Shown: one piece after another, positions 19,226-28,203 of the stretch
Numbering within the stretch: position 1 is the stretch's first letter
Layout: each line of letters opens with the position of its first letter
DNA from: Peptoniphilus vaginalis
GTDB taxonomy: Bacteria > Bacillota > Clostridia > Tissierellales > Peptoniphilaceae
DNA: 64,000 nucleotides
Assembly (NCBI RefSeq): GCF_900176605.1
Contig: NZ_FXLP01000004.1
Coordinates: forward strand, 496,001 to 560,000
Reading direction: 5' to 3'
The notes under the pieces: model-generated
The model's input: the letters and a program-made list of their open reading frames with translations, nothing else
What the model was told of the DNA's origin: nothing
Databases searched by the model: none
Program-made: the position numbers and the translations under genes

Positions 19226-19312
19226 ATAATAGAGGAACACATATTTTTGACAAGCAAAAATATGTGGGCAGACTTATCAAAATTTCTTATAGAAATTTGA
19301 TAAGTCTATGCC
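19226..19312. repeat. Dispersed double-hairpin repeat, copy A
   Basis: Contains AGGAACACA, hairpin ATATTTTTG-acaag-CAAAAATAT, and hairpin GGCAGACTTATCAAAATTTC.../GAAATTTGATAAGTCTATGCC. A second copy with the same order and compensating differences lies at 28594-28681. Confidence 0.8.
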
Positions 19313-19316
19313 AAGT

Positions 19317-19379
19317 AAAAAAGCTATGATTTCTCATAGCTTTTCTTAGTATGTTTTCGATTTTGGTTAGTTAATTTTG
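19317..19379. repeat. Direct repeat, copy 2, flanking the subtilase gene
   Basis: AAAGCTATGA-TTTC-TCATAGCTTT hairpin plus TCTTAGTATGTTTTCGATT, matching 12138-12200 with few differences. The rest up to 19502 is AT-rich with no gene. Confidence 0.75.
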
Positions 19380-19502
19380 GTATATTTTTTTTAAGAGTGA
19401 TTTGTTTTAGAATTTTTTAAATTCTTTTGATTTTAAATAATGTCTTTTTAATTGATTTCTTGCTTACTAATTATAAATAATTGATAAATTCGTCCCATGA
19501 AC

Positions 19503-20933
19503 TTAGTGGGACATTTTTTTGAATACGTGAACGTATTTATGGAAGAGTTTTTCTAACTCGTCGACTTCGTACTTTTGACTGAAGTCTGACTCCATGATTT
19601 CTTCCAAGCTGTGGTGGATCTTGTTGTGGATCTTGACGTCTGAAACTATAGATGTGGAAGTGAGTATGCCGTCGTCATTGATCTTCTTGAAGAACATATT
19701 GTTATCATTGATGAAGAAGTTGAACTTGTCGAGGCCCATAGCTTGGAGGGGCCTATTGTCTTTTATGATGTAAAAGTTTATGTTTTTGTTCTTCTTCATA
19801 ATTGAAATGATGTTGTTCAAGTGGACTTGAATCTCTTCAGTGGAAAGCTTGGCCCTTAGGGAGCAGTAGAAAATTTCTCCTGTCTCAAAGTATTTTAAAA
19901 GGTCTGTCCTAGTTACCAAGAAGTTGATCTCTGCATCAGCAAAGAGTTCTTCCCAAAGGAGTTTGATGCCCTGGACTTCTGTCTTCTTGAAGTCCTTGTC
20001 TTTGTCGATTTCTCTTATTATCCTGTCGATTATGGGGTTGGGTAGAAGAAATTCAAAGCCATAATTGGAGAGGAAGAGGAACTCGTTGTCGGAGTAGAAG
20101 TACTTCCTGTAGTTCGACTTTGCCAATTCTTCTTCTTGGGAAAAGACTATTATCTTGTTGAGGTCTTTGAAAAGTCCTGTGATGAAGGAGGAGATTTCAA
20201 AGAGGGTGTCAAGTTCTTCGCCATGGGTTAAGATGGAGAAGCCTTCTTCCTGCCTAAGGATAAGGTAGGCAGTTTCTCTTACTAAGATAATGTCGTAGTC
20301 AATGCCTGGGTCCTCGTAGAGCTCAATGTTGATGTCTGCGTTGTCAGTTATTATCTTTAGGATGTCTAACTTGTCAAGGTTTTTTTTCTTGCAAAGGAGG
20401 TGGAGATTAAATTCCACATCCTTATTTAAATTTTTACCTATTTGTAAGAGGATTTGGGCGGAGTGACTATTGATGTCAAAAGTTGCCCAGATGTCAACTT
20501 TTTTCTTTTTCCCAATTATTCTCTCCAAGCTCTCTCTTAGGTCCTTGTCAAGGGAAGAGTTCTTGAAGATTAAGTTTGTATTTGAGACTGTCTCTGGGGG
20601 TAGGTCTTGGTTGGAGTCCATGTAAGCTTCGTTTAAGAGTTTGTAGATCAAGACTTCTAGGCCCTTTATTGAATCACCCTTTAAGACATCCTTGTTGTTC
20701 ATCTTAAAGGCTATGAAGAAGTCCTCCACCTTGTCTTCTTCTATGATGACCTTGGCAAATAGGGAGGATAGTTTTCTATTTATAGTGTAGATGTTCTTAG
20801 ATGAAGGTAACTTCCTCCCGCTATTCCACTTACTTATGTAGGATATGTCATAACCCAAGCTAAAGGCAACAGTGGATAGTTTTGTATTTGTTAAGTCTAT
20901 TAAAGTTTTAAAAGCTTGTCTGTATTGCCACAT
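19503..20933 (-). CDS. HTH (Xre-like) protein, probable transcriptional regulator
   Basis: 476 residues. The N-terminal 60 residues look like a lambda-type helix-turn-helix (FKTLIDLTNTKLSTVAFSLG, YDISYISKWNSGRKLPS). The remaining 400 residues are an alpha/beta-rich region I do not recognise, with no membrane span. It is transcribed divergently from the lactate oxidation operon, and inverted repeats lie in the shared upstream region, so local control of that operon (and of itself) is a reasonable inference but not shown. The C-terminal part may be a ligand or signal-sensing domain. Its codon use does not differ strikingly from neighbours. Confidence 0.65.
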   Translation of the reverse strand: MWQYRQAFKTLIDLTNTKLSTVAFSLGYDISYISKWNSGRKLPSSKNIYTINRKLSSLFAKVIIEEDKVEDFFIAFKMNNKDVLKGDSIKGLEVLIYKLLNEAYMDSNQDLPPETVSNTNLIFKNSSLDKDLRESLERIIGKKKKVDIWATFDINSHSAQILLQIGKNLNKDVEFNLHLLCKKKNLDKLDILKIITDNADINIELYEDPGIDYDIILVRETAYLILRQEEGFSILTHGEELDTLFEISSFITGLFKDLNKIIVFSQEEELAKSNYRKYFYSDNEFLFLSNYGFEFLLPNPIIDRIIREIDKDKDFKKTEVQGIKLLWEELFADAEINFLVTRTDLLKYFETGEIFYCSLRAKLSTEEIQVHLNNIISIMKKNKNINFYIIKDNRPLQAMGLDKFNFFINDNNMFFKKINDDGILTSTSIVSDVKIHNKIHHSLEEIMESDFSQKYEVDELEKLFHKYVHVFKKMSH

Positions 20934-20949
20934 AATATCTCCTCAATCT

Positions 20950-21016
20950 CTTGTAAATACAAGATAATTATATTAGTAACTTGAATAAAAGTCAAATAAT
21001 TGAGGAATAATTCAAG
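20950..21016. promoter_or_regulatory. Inverted repeats in the divergent regulator/lactate-operon promoter region
   Basis: CTTGTA-AA-TACAAG (20950-20963) lies 17 bp from the regulator start, and CTTGAAT (20980-20986) is mirrored by ATTCAAG (21010-21016). Both are plausible operators for the adjacent HTH protein. Confidence 0.45.
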
Positions 21017-21058
21017 ATATTTCAAACAGGAAAACAAATTTTTTTAGGTGGTCCATTA

Positions 21059-21064
21059 TATAAT
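21059..21064 (+). promoter_or_regulatory. -10 box of the lactate oxidation operon
   Basis: TATAAT 40 bp before the start codon. No good -35 is found 16-18 bp upstream, which suggests an activator-dependent promoter. Confidence 0.45.
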
Positions 21065-21103
21065 ATTGATAATAATATTTTTAATGAATTATTGGAGGGA
21101 AAA

Positions 21104-22516
21104 ATGGTAAATTATAACGCTGTTACAGATAATGTGATAGAAGAAATTAAAAATGCTGTATCAGGCAAAGTTTATGTTGGGGAAGAGATTAACATCGACT
21201 TCTTCCATGATGAAATGCCTATCTATGGCGAAGGACAACCTGAATTAGTTGTTGATGCAACTAATGCTGAAGAAATTGCTAAGGTTGTAAAAATTTGTAA
21301 CGACAATAAGATTCCTGTTGTTCCAAGAGGTGCAGGTACTGGTCTTACTGGTGCTGGTGTTTCTAGACACGGTGGAGTTATGATTAATATGCAATCAATG
21401 AACAAGATTCTTGATTATGATGAAGAAAATATGGTTGTTAAAGTTCAACCTGGCGTTCTATTAAATGACCTTGCTGAGGATTGTCTATCAAGAGGTTATA
21501 TGTACCCACCTGATCCAGGTGAAAAGTTCGCTACTTTAGGAGGAAACGTAGCAACTAACGCTGGTGGTATGAGAGCTGTTAAGTATGGTACTACTAGAAA
21601 CTATGTACGTTCAATGGAAGTTGTTACTCCAACTGGTGAAATCACTACTTTTGGTGCAACTGTTTCTAAGACTTCTACTGGTTACTCCCTAAAGGACCTT
21701 ATGATTGGTTCTGAAGGTACTCTTGGTATTATCACTGAGCTTACTCTTAAGATTATCCCAGCTCCAAAGGAAACAATGTCTTTAATCGTTCCTTACGAAG
21801 ATCTTGACACTTGTATTTCTACTGTTCCAAAGTTATTTAAGGCTAACTTAAATCCTCAAGCAATTGAGTTCATGGAAAAAGAAATTGTTAATATGTCAGA
21901 AATCTACATTGGAAAGTCAACTTTCCCTAAGGAATTAGAAGGAATTGATATTGGCGCTTACCTTCTTATCACTTTTGATGATGAAGATGAAGATGCACTT
22001 AACGATATTGTTGAACAAGCTGCTGAAGTTCTTATGGAAGCTGGAGCAATTGACATCCTAGTTGCTGACACTCCAAATAAGATGAAGGAAGCTTGGGCTG
22101 CTAGATCTTCTTTCCTAGAAGCTATTGAATCTCAAACTAAACTTCTTGACGAATGTGACGTTGTAGTACCTATTAACATGATTGCTAAGTATGTTCATTA
22201 TGTTAACGAAAGAGCTAAGGACTTCCCATTTGAAGTTAAGTCTTTCGGTCACGCTGGTGATGGTAACTTACACATTTACACTTGCTCAAACGATATGGAA
22301 AAAGAAGAATTCATTAAGCAAGTTGATGTATTTATGAATGACATCTACAAGAAGGCTTATGAATTTGGCGGACAAATTTCTGGTGAACACGGAATCGGAT
22401 TTGGTAAAAAGACATTCCTACACGAATTTGAAGGCGCAGTTAACACTGAGTTAATGAGAGGAATTAAGAGAGTATTCGATCCAAACTTAATTCTTAACCC
22501 AGATAAAGTTGTTTAA
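21104..22516 (+). CDS. FAD-linked D-lactate dehydrogenase/glycolate oxidase (GlcD family)
   Basis: 470 residues. N-terminal FAD_binding_4 (PCMH) domain with VVPRGAGTGLTGAGV and GGNVATNAGGMRAVKYG; C-terminal FAD-oxidase_C domain with GHAGDGNLHIY and SGEHGIGFGKK. These are signatures of GlcD/D-lactate dehydrogenases. It would oxidise lactate (or another 2-hydroxy acid) to the keto acid. Its operon partners EtfB and EtfA recall the electron-confurcating lactate dehydrogenase/Etf complex of acetogens, where flavin electrons pass to EtfAB. ATG 21104 follows TTGGAGGG; an in-frame ATG at 21092 overlaps that site. Substrate and stereochemistry are inferred. Confidence 0.88.
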   Translation: MVNYNAVTDNVIEEIKNAVSGKVYVGEEINIDFFHDEMPIYGEGQPELVVDATNAEEIAKVVKICNDNKIPVVPRGAGTGLTGAGVSRHGGVMINMQSMNKILDYDEENMVVKVQPGVLLNDLAEDCLSRGYMYPPDPGEKFATLGGNVATNAGGMRAVKYGTTRNYVRSMEVVTPTGEITTFGATVSKTSTGYSLKDLMIGSEGTLGIITELTLKIIPAPKETMSLIVPYEDLDTCISTVPKLFKANLNPQAIEFMEKEIVNMSEIYIGKSTFPKELEGIDIGAYLLITFDDEDEDALNDIVEQAAEVLMEAGAIDILVADTPNKMKEAWAARSSFLEAIESQTKLLDECDVVVPINMIAKYVHYVNERAKDFPFEVKSFGHAGDGNLHIYTCSNDMEKEEFIKQVDVFMNDIYKKAYEFGGQISGEHGIGFGKKTFLHEFEGAVNTELMRGIKRVFDPNLILNPDKVV

Positions 22517-22535
22517 TAGAAGGAGATTTTAATAA

Positions 22536-23672
22536 ATGTCATATTTAATTTCAGAAGAAGCACAGGACTTACTTTTAGATATTAGAAATTTTTGCGAAAA
22601 AGAAGTTATAGAAGTTTGTAAAGAAGCAGATAGAACTGGCGAATTTCCAACAGAACTTTATGAAAAGGCAAAGGAACAAGGTTACTTTGCCCTTGAAGTT
22701 CCTGAAGAACTAGGTGGACCTGGTCTTTCTAGGGTTGATGTTGCTGCCCTATTCGAAGAAATGGCTAAGGCTGATGCTGGTTTTGCAACTACTATCTCTG
22801 CTTCAGGTCTTGGTATGAAACCAGTTCTTATTGCTGGAAACCAAGAACAAAAAGAATATATTGCTGACGTAACACTTGAAGGCGGACTTGGTGCTTTCTG
22901 TCTAACTGAACCAGGTGCTGGTTCAGATGCTAGTGCAGGAACAACTACTGCTGTTAAGGACGGCGACGAATACGTATTAAACGGAAGAAAGTGCTTCATC
23001 ACTAATGGTGCAGTTGCTTCTTACTACTGTATTACTGCAGCTACAGACAAGTCTCAAGGTGTTAGGGGTCTTTCAATGTTCCTAGTACCTGCTGGTACTC
23101 CTGGACTAAGTGCTGGTAAGGAAGAAGACAAGATGGGAATTAGAACTTCAAACACAACTGACGTTGTTCTTGAAGATTGTAGAATTCCTGCAAAGAATCT
23201 TATCGGACAAGAAGGACAAGGCTTCTCAATAGCAATGAAGACTCTTGACCAAGCTAGAGCATGGATGGGTTGTATTGCTGTTGGTATTGCTCAAAGAGGA
23301 ATCAACGAAGCTAAGAAATATACAACTGAAAGAATTCAATTTGGCAAACAAATTAACAAGAACCAAGCTATCCAATTTAAATTAGCTGATATGGACATTC
23401 AAACAGAAGTTGCAAGACAAATGGTTGCTAACGCTCTTACTAGAATGGACTTGGGACTAACTTACAATAGAGAATCTGCAATTGCTAAGTGCTTTGCTTC
23501 TGATATAGCTATGAAAGTTGCTGAAGATGCTATCCAATTATTTGGTGGATATGGATACTCAAGAGAATATCCTGTTGAAAAGCTTCTAAGAGATGCTAAG
23601 ATCTTCCAAATCTTTGAAGGTACTAACGAAGTTTTAAGAATAGTTGTTGCTAATAATTTATTGAGAGGTTAA
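22536..23672 (+). CDS. Acyl-CoA dehydrogenase (butyryl-CoA dehydrogenase-like)
   Basis: 378 residues, the usual short-chain acyl-CoA dehydrogenase length. Signatures: FCLTEPGAGSDASAGTTTA, RKCFITNGA and the C-terminal QLFGGYGYSREYPVEKLLRDAK followed by IFEGTNEVLR (quoted in pieces; catalytic Glu in the YEGT/FEGT motif). It is a FAD enzyme reducing an enoyl-CoA or oxidising an acyl-CoA, using EtfAB as electron partner. It sits 19 bp after the lactate dehydrogenase gene and 10 bp before etfB, so lactate oxidation and crotonyl-CoA reduction may share one Etf. The exact chain-length preference is not determined. Confidence 0.92.
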   Translation: MSYLISEEAQDLLLDIRNFCEKEVIEVCKEADRTGEFPTELYEKAKEQGYFALEVPEELGGPGLSRVDVAALFEEMAKADAGFATTISASGLGMKPVLIAGNQEQKEYIADVTLEGGLGAFCLTEPGAGSDASAGTTTAVKDGDEYVLNGRKCFITNGAVASYYCITAATDKSQGVRGLSMFLVPAGTPGLSAGKEEDKMGIRTSNTTDVVLEDCRIPAKNLIGQEGQGFSIAMKTLDQARAWMGCIAVGIAQRGINEAKKYTTERIQFGKQINKNQAIQFKLADMDIQTEVARQMVANALTRMDLGLTYNRESAIAKCFASDIAMKVAEDAIQLFGGYGYSREYPVEKLLRDAKIFQIFEGTNEVLRIVVANNLLRG

Positions 23673-23682
23673 GGATTAAATA

Positions 23683-24453
23683 ATGAATATTCTAGTATTT
23701 ATAAAAGAAGTGCCTGATGACTCAGTAGCAGTTTCTGTCCAAGGGGACAGAGCTGCTATCTCTGATATCACACCTGTTGTTAATGCTTTCGATACTTACT
23801 CCCTTGAAATGGCTGTAAGACTTAAGGAAGCTAATGAAGAAAGTCAAGTAGTTGTAGTTTCTATAGGAAATGAAGAGGTTAAAAACTCTCTTAAAAACTG
23901 TCTAGCAGTTGGTGCTGACAAGGCTTACTTAGTTAAGAATGACGATTATAGAAAGCTTGATGCTAAAGCTATAAGTGAAATTCTTATGGGAACAAGAGAA
24001 AAATTAGAAGCAGAACTTGGTGCTTTTGATGTAATTTGCTTCGGTAAAGAAACTACAGATGCAGAAGCTTCACAAGTTGGAGTTTACTTTGCAAACAAGT
24101 CTGAACTTGGTGTTGTTACATCTGTTATCGCAATGGAAAAAGATGGGGACAAGCTTGTTACTAAACAAGAAATTGATGGCGGTTATAGACAAGTTGAAAC
24201 ACTACTTCCATCTGTTGTAACAATTGCAAAACCAGACTATGAACCAAGATACCCTACTATAAAATCTAAGATGGCTGCAAGAAGGCAAAAGATTGATGAC
24301 TTTGAAGTAGAAGCAACTTCTAGCCCAATACTTGAAGAAGTTAAGGACTTCGAACCTAAGAAGAGGGAAGCTGGAGTTAAGATCCAAGAAGAAGAAGTTG
24401 AAGATACTGTAGCAAAGGCTATTAGCCTAATGTTAGAACAAAAGGTTTTATAA
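23683..24453 (+). CDS. etfB: Electron transfer flavoprotein beta subunit, copy 1
   Basis: 256 residues of the EtfB family: MNILVFIKEVPDDSV start, NAFDTYSLEMAVRLKE, FGKETTDAEASQVG (flavin/AMP-site region GxxxxDxxxxQVG) and KMAARRQKIDDF. It pairs with the next gene to carry electrons between the lactate dehydrogenase and acyl-CoA dehydrogenase. In bifurcating Etfs this subunit holds an extra FAD; sequence alone suggests but does not establish that here. Ribosome binding site overlaps the end of the dehydrogenase gene. Confidence 0.93.
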   Translation: MNILVFIKEVPDDSVAVSVQGDRAAISDITPVVNAFDTYSLEMAVRLKEANEESQVVVVSIGNEEVKNSLKNCLAVGADKAYLVKNDDYRKLDAKAISEILMGTREKLEAELGAFDVICFGKETTDAEASQVGVYFANKSELGVVTSVIAMEKDGDKLVTKQEIDGGYRQVETLLPSVVTIAKPDYEPRYPTIKSKMAARRQKIDDFEVEATSSPILEEVKDFEPKKREAGVKIQEEEVEDTVAKAISLMLEQKVL

Positions 24454-24465
24454 TAGGAGGAAAAG

Positions 24466-25437
24466 ATGAAAAATATATTAACTTATATAGAAATTAAAGA
24501 TGCTGCTCCTATTAAACTTAGTTTAGAATCTCTTTCTAAGGCAAGTGAACTTGCGAGTGATAAGGGCGGCAAGTCTATTGCTCTTATTGCTTTTGAACTT
24601 GCTGATGGAGAATTAGCTAAATTAAAGGCTGCTGGAGCAGTAGAAATTGTACTTGTAAAAAGAGAAGCTTATAATATGGAAGACTTCGCAAACATTATTG
24701 TTGAAGTTTCTAAAAAATATGATTGTGAAGACATATTTATCCCAGGGACTCTTGACGGCAAGGACCTAGCTCCGTACGCTGCTGCAAGTCTTGACACAGT
24801 TTCTATTACTAACGTAATGGACATCAAGTTTGAAGGTGATGATGTTATTTATGTAACACCTTCTTACGGTGCAACTGTTTTAACTGAATCAAAAATTATG
24901 AAGGCTCCAAGAATTGCTGTTGTAAGAGCAGGATCCTTTGACAAGAGAGACGACCTTAATGGCGCAGGAAATCTTGTAGAAGAAAATATTGATGAAGTTA
25001 AGGACCTAAAGGCTGTTATCAAGGATATTGTTACTTCTAACGAAGGACTTATTAACCTTGAAGATGCTCCAATCATTGTAACTTGTGGTAGAGGTGCATC
25101 AACTGATGAAATCTTCCCACTTGTTAAAGAACTAGCTGACGTATTTGGCGCTCCAATTTCTGGAACAAGACCTGTAATTGATGATGGTGTGCTTCCAAAG
25201 GCTTCACAAATTGGTCAATCAGGTAAGATTGTTGCTCCAGCTCTATACATCGGTTGTGGTGTAAGTGGTGCAGTACAACACCTTTCTGGTATTGAAAACT
25301 CAAACTTTATTGTAGCTATTAACAAGGACGAAGACGCTCCTATCTTTAACATAGCTGATATTGGAATTGTTGGAGATTGTAAGCAAGTTCTTCCATTATT
25401 TATTGAAGAAGTGAAAAAAATAAAGGCTAACGCTTAA
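24466..25437 (+). CDS. etfA: Electron transfer flavoprotein alpha subunit, copy 1
   Basis: 323 residues with N-terminal Etf domain and C-terminal FAD domain: [54 protein letters not shown] and [20 protein letters not shown] are the standard EtfA FAD-binding motifs. Forms a heterodimer with the preceding EtfB. A second EtfBA pair is encoded leftward at 30311-32112, so the two pairs probably serve different dehydrogenases. Preceded by GGAGG. Confidence 0.94.
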   Translation: MKNILTYIEIKDAAPIKLSLESLSKASELASDKGGKSIALIAFELADGELAKLKAAGAVEIVLVKREAYNMEDFANIIVEVSKKYDCEDIFIPGTLDGKDLAPYAAASLDTVSITNVMDIKFEGDDVIYVTPSYGATVLTESKIMKAPRIAVVRAGSFDKRDDLNGAGNLVEENIDEVKDLKAVIKDIVTSNEGLINLEDAPIIVTCGRGASTDEIFPLVKELADVFGAPISGTRPVIDDGVLPKASQIGQSGKIVAPALYIGCGVSGAVQHLSGIENSNFIVAINKDEDAPIFNIADIGIVGDCKQVLPLFIEEVKKIKANA

Positions 25438-25450
25438 TAGGTGGTGACCT

Positions 25451-25801
25451 GTGAATTATTTAAAGGAATTTGTCATACTCTGTGTATGTCTGATGCTTGG
25501 AGTAGCGACAAGACACTTAATAAACTTCCCAATACCTGAGGCAGTTTATGGGATGATCTATCTCTTTATTGCCTTTGCAGTGGGACTTATTGAGCCAGAT
25601 GATGTTAAGAAAACTTCAAATGGTATCCTTCAAAATCTAGCTATTCTTTTTGTGCCAGCAGGTGTTGGCATTATAAATAGCTATGATGAAATCAAGGGCA
25701 AGGCAGGCCTACTTGTGGGACTTGTTATAATTGGTACTGCAATAACAATGGGCCTAACTGGTAAGATTATTGAATTGCTACAAAGGAGGAAAGATGTTTA
25801 G
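25451..25801 (+). CDS. lrgA: LrgA/CidA-family membrane protein
   Basis: 116 residues, four predicted membrane spans (LCVCLMLGVATRHLI, AVYGMIYLFIAFAVGLI, ILFVPAGVGIINSY, GLLVGLVIIGTAITMG), matching the LrgA family including IPEAVYGM. GTG start at 25451 after AGGTGGTGA. LrgAB pairs were first linked to murein hydrolase control and later to facilitated pyruvate transport in Bacillus and Streptococcus. Its place at the end of a lactate oxidation operon favours a pyruvate/lactate carrier role. It overlaps lrgB by 8 bp. Confidence 0.87.
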   Translation: MNYLKEFVILCVCLMLGVATRHLINFPIPEAVYGMIYLFIAFAVGLIEPDDVKKTSNGILQNLAILFVPAGVGIINSYDEIKGKAGLLVGLVIIGTAITMGLTGKIIELLQRRKDV

Positions 25802-26486
25802 TAATAAATATTTTGGTATCATCCTTACTTTTGCAACTTTTGAAATTGGTAAGATGATCAACAAGAAACTAAAGACTCCTTTGGCAAACCCTCTTTTAAT
25901 ATCCATTGCCCTATGTATATTATTTTTAAAGGTAACTGGTATTTCCTATGAAGATTACAAGCAAGGTGGGGACTTCATTATGTTCTTTATCGCACCTGCT
26001 ACAGTTGCCATGGTAGTTGATTTGTACGAAAACCTTCCAGAACTTAAGAAAAATTTAATCCCAATTTTATCTGGAACAATTTTAGGTTCTGCTATTGCTG
26101 TCTTATTTGTTGTTTTCGTTTCAAGCTTCTTAGGCATTGACGAAAATCTTGTGGTATCCGCAACTCCACAATCAATCACAACAGCAATTGCAATTTCTCT
26201 TTCTGAAGAGTATGGAGGAGCCTCAGCTATAACTGCAGTTCTTGTAGTTATAAGAGGAGTTACTGGAGCAGTAATCGCTCCACTTATTATGAAACTCTTT
26301 AGGATCAAGGACCCAACTGCACAAGGAGTTGCCATTGGTACTTCTTCCCATGCTGTTGGTACTTCTGAAGCGAGAAAGCTTGGAGAAATCCAAGGAGCTA
26401 TGAGTGGACTTTCTATCGCAGTGGCAGGTCTTGTGACTGTAATCCTAATGCCAGTTGCAATGAAAGTTATAGAAATGTTATTTTAA
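25794..26486 (+). CDS. lrgB: LrgB-family membrane protein
   Basis: 230 residues with about six to eight hydrophobic spans and LrgB signatures ATPQSITTAIAISLSEEYGG and GTSSHAVGTSEARKLGE. ATG 25794 is chosen since AAAGGAGG lies 5 bp before it and the start MFSNKYFGIILTFATF resembles other LrgB proteins. Acts with LrgA in one membrane complex. Last gene of the lactate operon. Confidence 0.9.
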   Translation: MFSNKYFGIILTFATFEIGKMINKKLKTPLANPLLISIALCILFLKVTGISYEDYKQGGDFIMFFIAPATVAMVVDLYENLPELKKNLIPILSGTILGSAIAVLFVVFVSSFLGIDENLVVSATPQSITTAIAISLSEEYGGASAITAVLVVIRGVTGAVIAPLIMKLFRIKDPTAQGVAIGTSSHAVGTSEARKLGEIQGAMSGLSIAVAGLVTVILMPVAMKVIEMLF

Positions 26487-26521
26487 TTAATATAAATATA
26501 AGTAAAGAATACGTAAAAATT

Positions 26522-26552
26522 AGACCTATTGTCTCCCTCAATAGGTCTTTTT
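26522..26552 (+). terminator. Terminator of the lactate oxidation operon
   Basis: AGACCTATTG-tctccct-CAATAGGTCT stem followed by TTTTTAAT. Confidence 0.88.
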
Positions 26553-26591
26553 AATGATAAGAAAGGGGCTGTTGCAAAAGTCCCATCATAG

Positions 26592-26629
26592 AAAAAAGAC
26601 GAGGAAACATAAAAATCCTCGTCTTTTTT
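26592..26629. terminator. Inverted repeat guarding the transposase start
   Basis: AAAAAAGACGAGGA / TCCTCGTCTTTTTT, a perfect 14-bp stem with a 10-nt loop, 15 bp before the transposase ATG. It can terminate transcription arriving from outside and also leaves little room for a ribosome binding site. Confidence 0.8.
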
Positions 26630-26643
26630 GATACAATGTATTT

Positions 26644-28203
26644 ATGAAAACCGCTAAAAATACATCATCATTAACTAACTATACACTAGTTAATGATACA
26701 ATTCAACTAAGATTAAACTTTAATACAGAAATATATATAAAAGATGATGTTAAACTAAGGCTTGTAAAAAATATAATTGAAAGGATGAATCTATCAGAAC
26801 TAAAAAAAGTCTACTCATCACTTGGAAGAAAACCTACTGTAAATCCAGTAACAATGCTTCAAATAATAATATTCTGCTATTCAGAAGGAATATTTTCATC
26901 AAGAGAAATAGAAAAATCATGCAAATATGATTTAAGAATTAAGTACCTACTCGATACAGAACAACCACCAGACCATAGCACAATAAATAGATTTAGACAG
27001 AAAATACAAGAACTAACACCAGAACTACTAAATCAAATGGTACAAATACTGATAGAAGAAAAACAGATAGACCTATCAAGCATCTATATAGATGGAACAA
27101 AGATAGAAGCCTATGCCAACAGATATAGTTTTGTATGGAGAGGAAGTATAGAAAAATGGCAAGAAAAATTAATAGAAAAAATAAAAGAAGAACTAGGACT
27201 AAGTAAAAGTCTAATTCCAGGCCAAGTACTTCAAGCAGTAACAACAATCTTTAAGCAATTGAGAAAATACTGCAAAGAGAAAAAAATAAAATTCGTTTAT
27301 GGAAAAGGAAAAAGAAAAACAAAAGAACAAAGAGACTATGAACATTTAAAAGAATGGAAAGAAAAACTAGAAAGCTACAAGAAACATCTAGAAATAATGG
27401 GAGACAACAGAAACTCCTACTCAAAAACAGACCATGATGCAACCTTCATGAGAATGAAAGAAGACCACATGAAAAATGGTCAACTAAAACCAGCCTACAA
27501 TATCCAATTAGCAAGTGCATCAGGCTTCATCATAGGAGAAAACATATCCCACCATCCATCTGATATGTACACCCTAAAACCATTCTTAAAAGACCTTCTA
27601 GAAAAAAATCCAAACAAGCTAAACAAGATAGTAGCAGATGCAGGATACGAAAGCGAAGAAAACTATGTATATCTAGCAGAAAATAATTTAACATCCTACA
27701 TAAAACCATCAAACTATGAAAAGTCAAAAACACGAAAATATAAAAAAGAGCAAGAATTTAAGAAAAGCTTAAAATACGATGAAAGACAAGACAAATACAC
27801 ATCACAAGAAGGCAAAGAATTCATAAGATGCAGTGACAGATACAGAAAAAGAAAAAGTGGATACGTAACAACAACAAAAGTCTACAGATGCTTCGATTGG
27901 AACAAAGAAGGACAAAAAACCAAAGGAATCTACATATCAGAAACATTTCAAAAATATAGAGAAGAATCCTTAAAAAACATAAAATCCGACCAAGGAATAG
28001 AAGAAAGAATAAATAGATCAATACAAGCCGAAGGAGCATTCTCCAAAATAAAATCAGGCTTAAACTACAACAGATTCCACCACAGAGGAAAAGAAAATAT
28101 AAAAAGTGAGATATGCCTCATATCAATAGCACTAAACTTAAATAAACTGACATCAAAAATAGAAAATAATAACCTAGAAATCATAAAATACAAAGCTGCT
28201 TAA
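26644..28203 (+). CDS. IS1182-family transposase
   Basis: 519 residues. N-terminal DUF772-type domain (VTMLQIIIFCYSEGIFSSRE, DHSTINRFRQK) and a DDE_Tnp_1 catalytic domain, with acidic residues in IYIDGTKIEAYANRYSF and in KIVADAGYESEENY, and a final part YNRFHHRGKENIKSE typical of the family. Full length with no frameshift seen. Very A-rich codons (AAA, ATA, AGA) differ from the neighbouring operon and are consistent with a mobile gene. Confidence 0.93.
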   Translation: MKTAKNTSSLTNYTLVNDTIQLRLNFNTEIYIKDDVKLRLVKNIIERMNLSELKKVYSSLGRKPTVNPVTMLQIIIFCYSEGIFSSREIEKSCKYDLRIKYLLDTEQPPDHSTINRFRQKIQELTPELLNQMVQILIEEKQIDLSSIYIDGTKIEAYANRYSFVWRGSIEKWQEKLIEKIKEELGLSKSLIPGQVLQAVTTIFKQLRKYCKEKKIKFVYGKGKRKTKEQRDYEHLKEWKEKLESYKKHLEIMGDNRNSYSKTDHDATFMRMKEDHMKNGQLKPAYNIQLASASGFIIGENISHHPSDMYTLKPFLKDLLEKNPNKLNKIVADAGYESEENYVYLAENNLTSYIKPSNYEKSKTRKYKKEQEFKKSLKYDERQDKYTSQEGKEFIRCSDRYRKRKSGYVTTTKVYRCFDWNKEGQKTKGIYISETFQKYREESLKNIKSDQGIEERINRSIQAEGAFSKIKSGLNYNRFHHRGKENIKSEICLISIALNLNKLTSKIENNNLEIIKYKAA

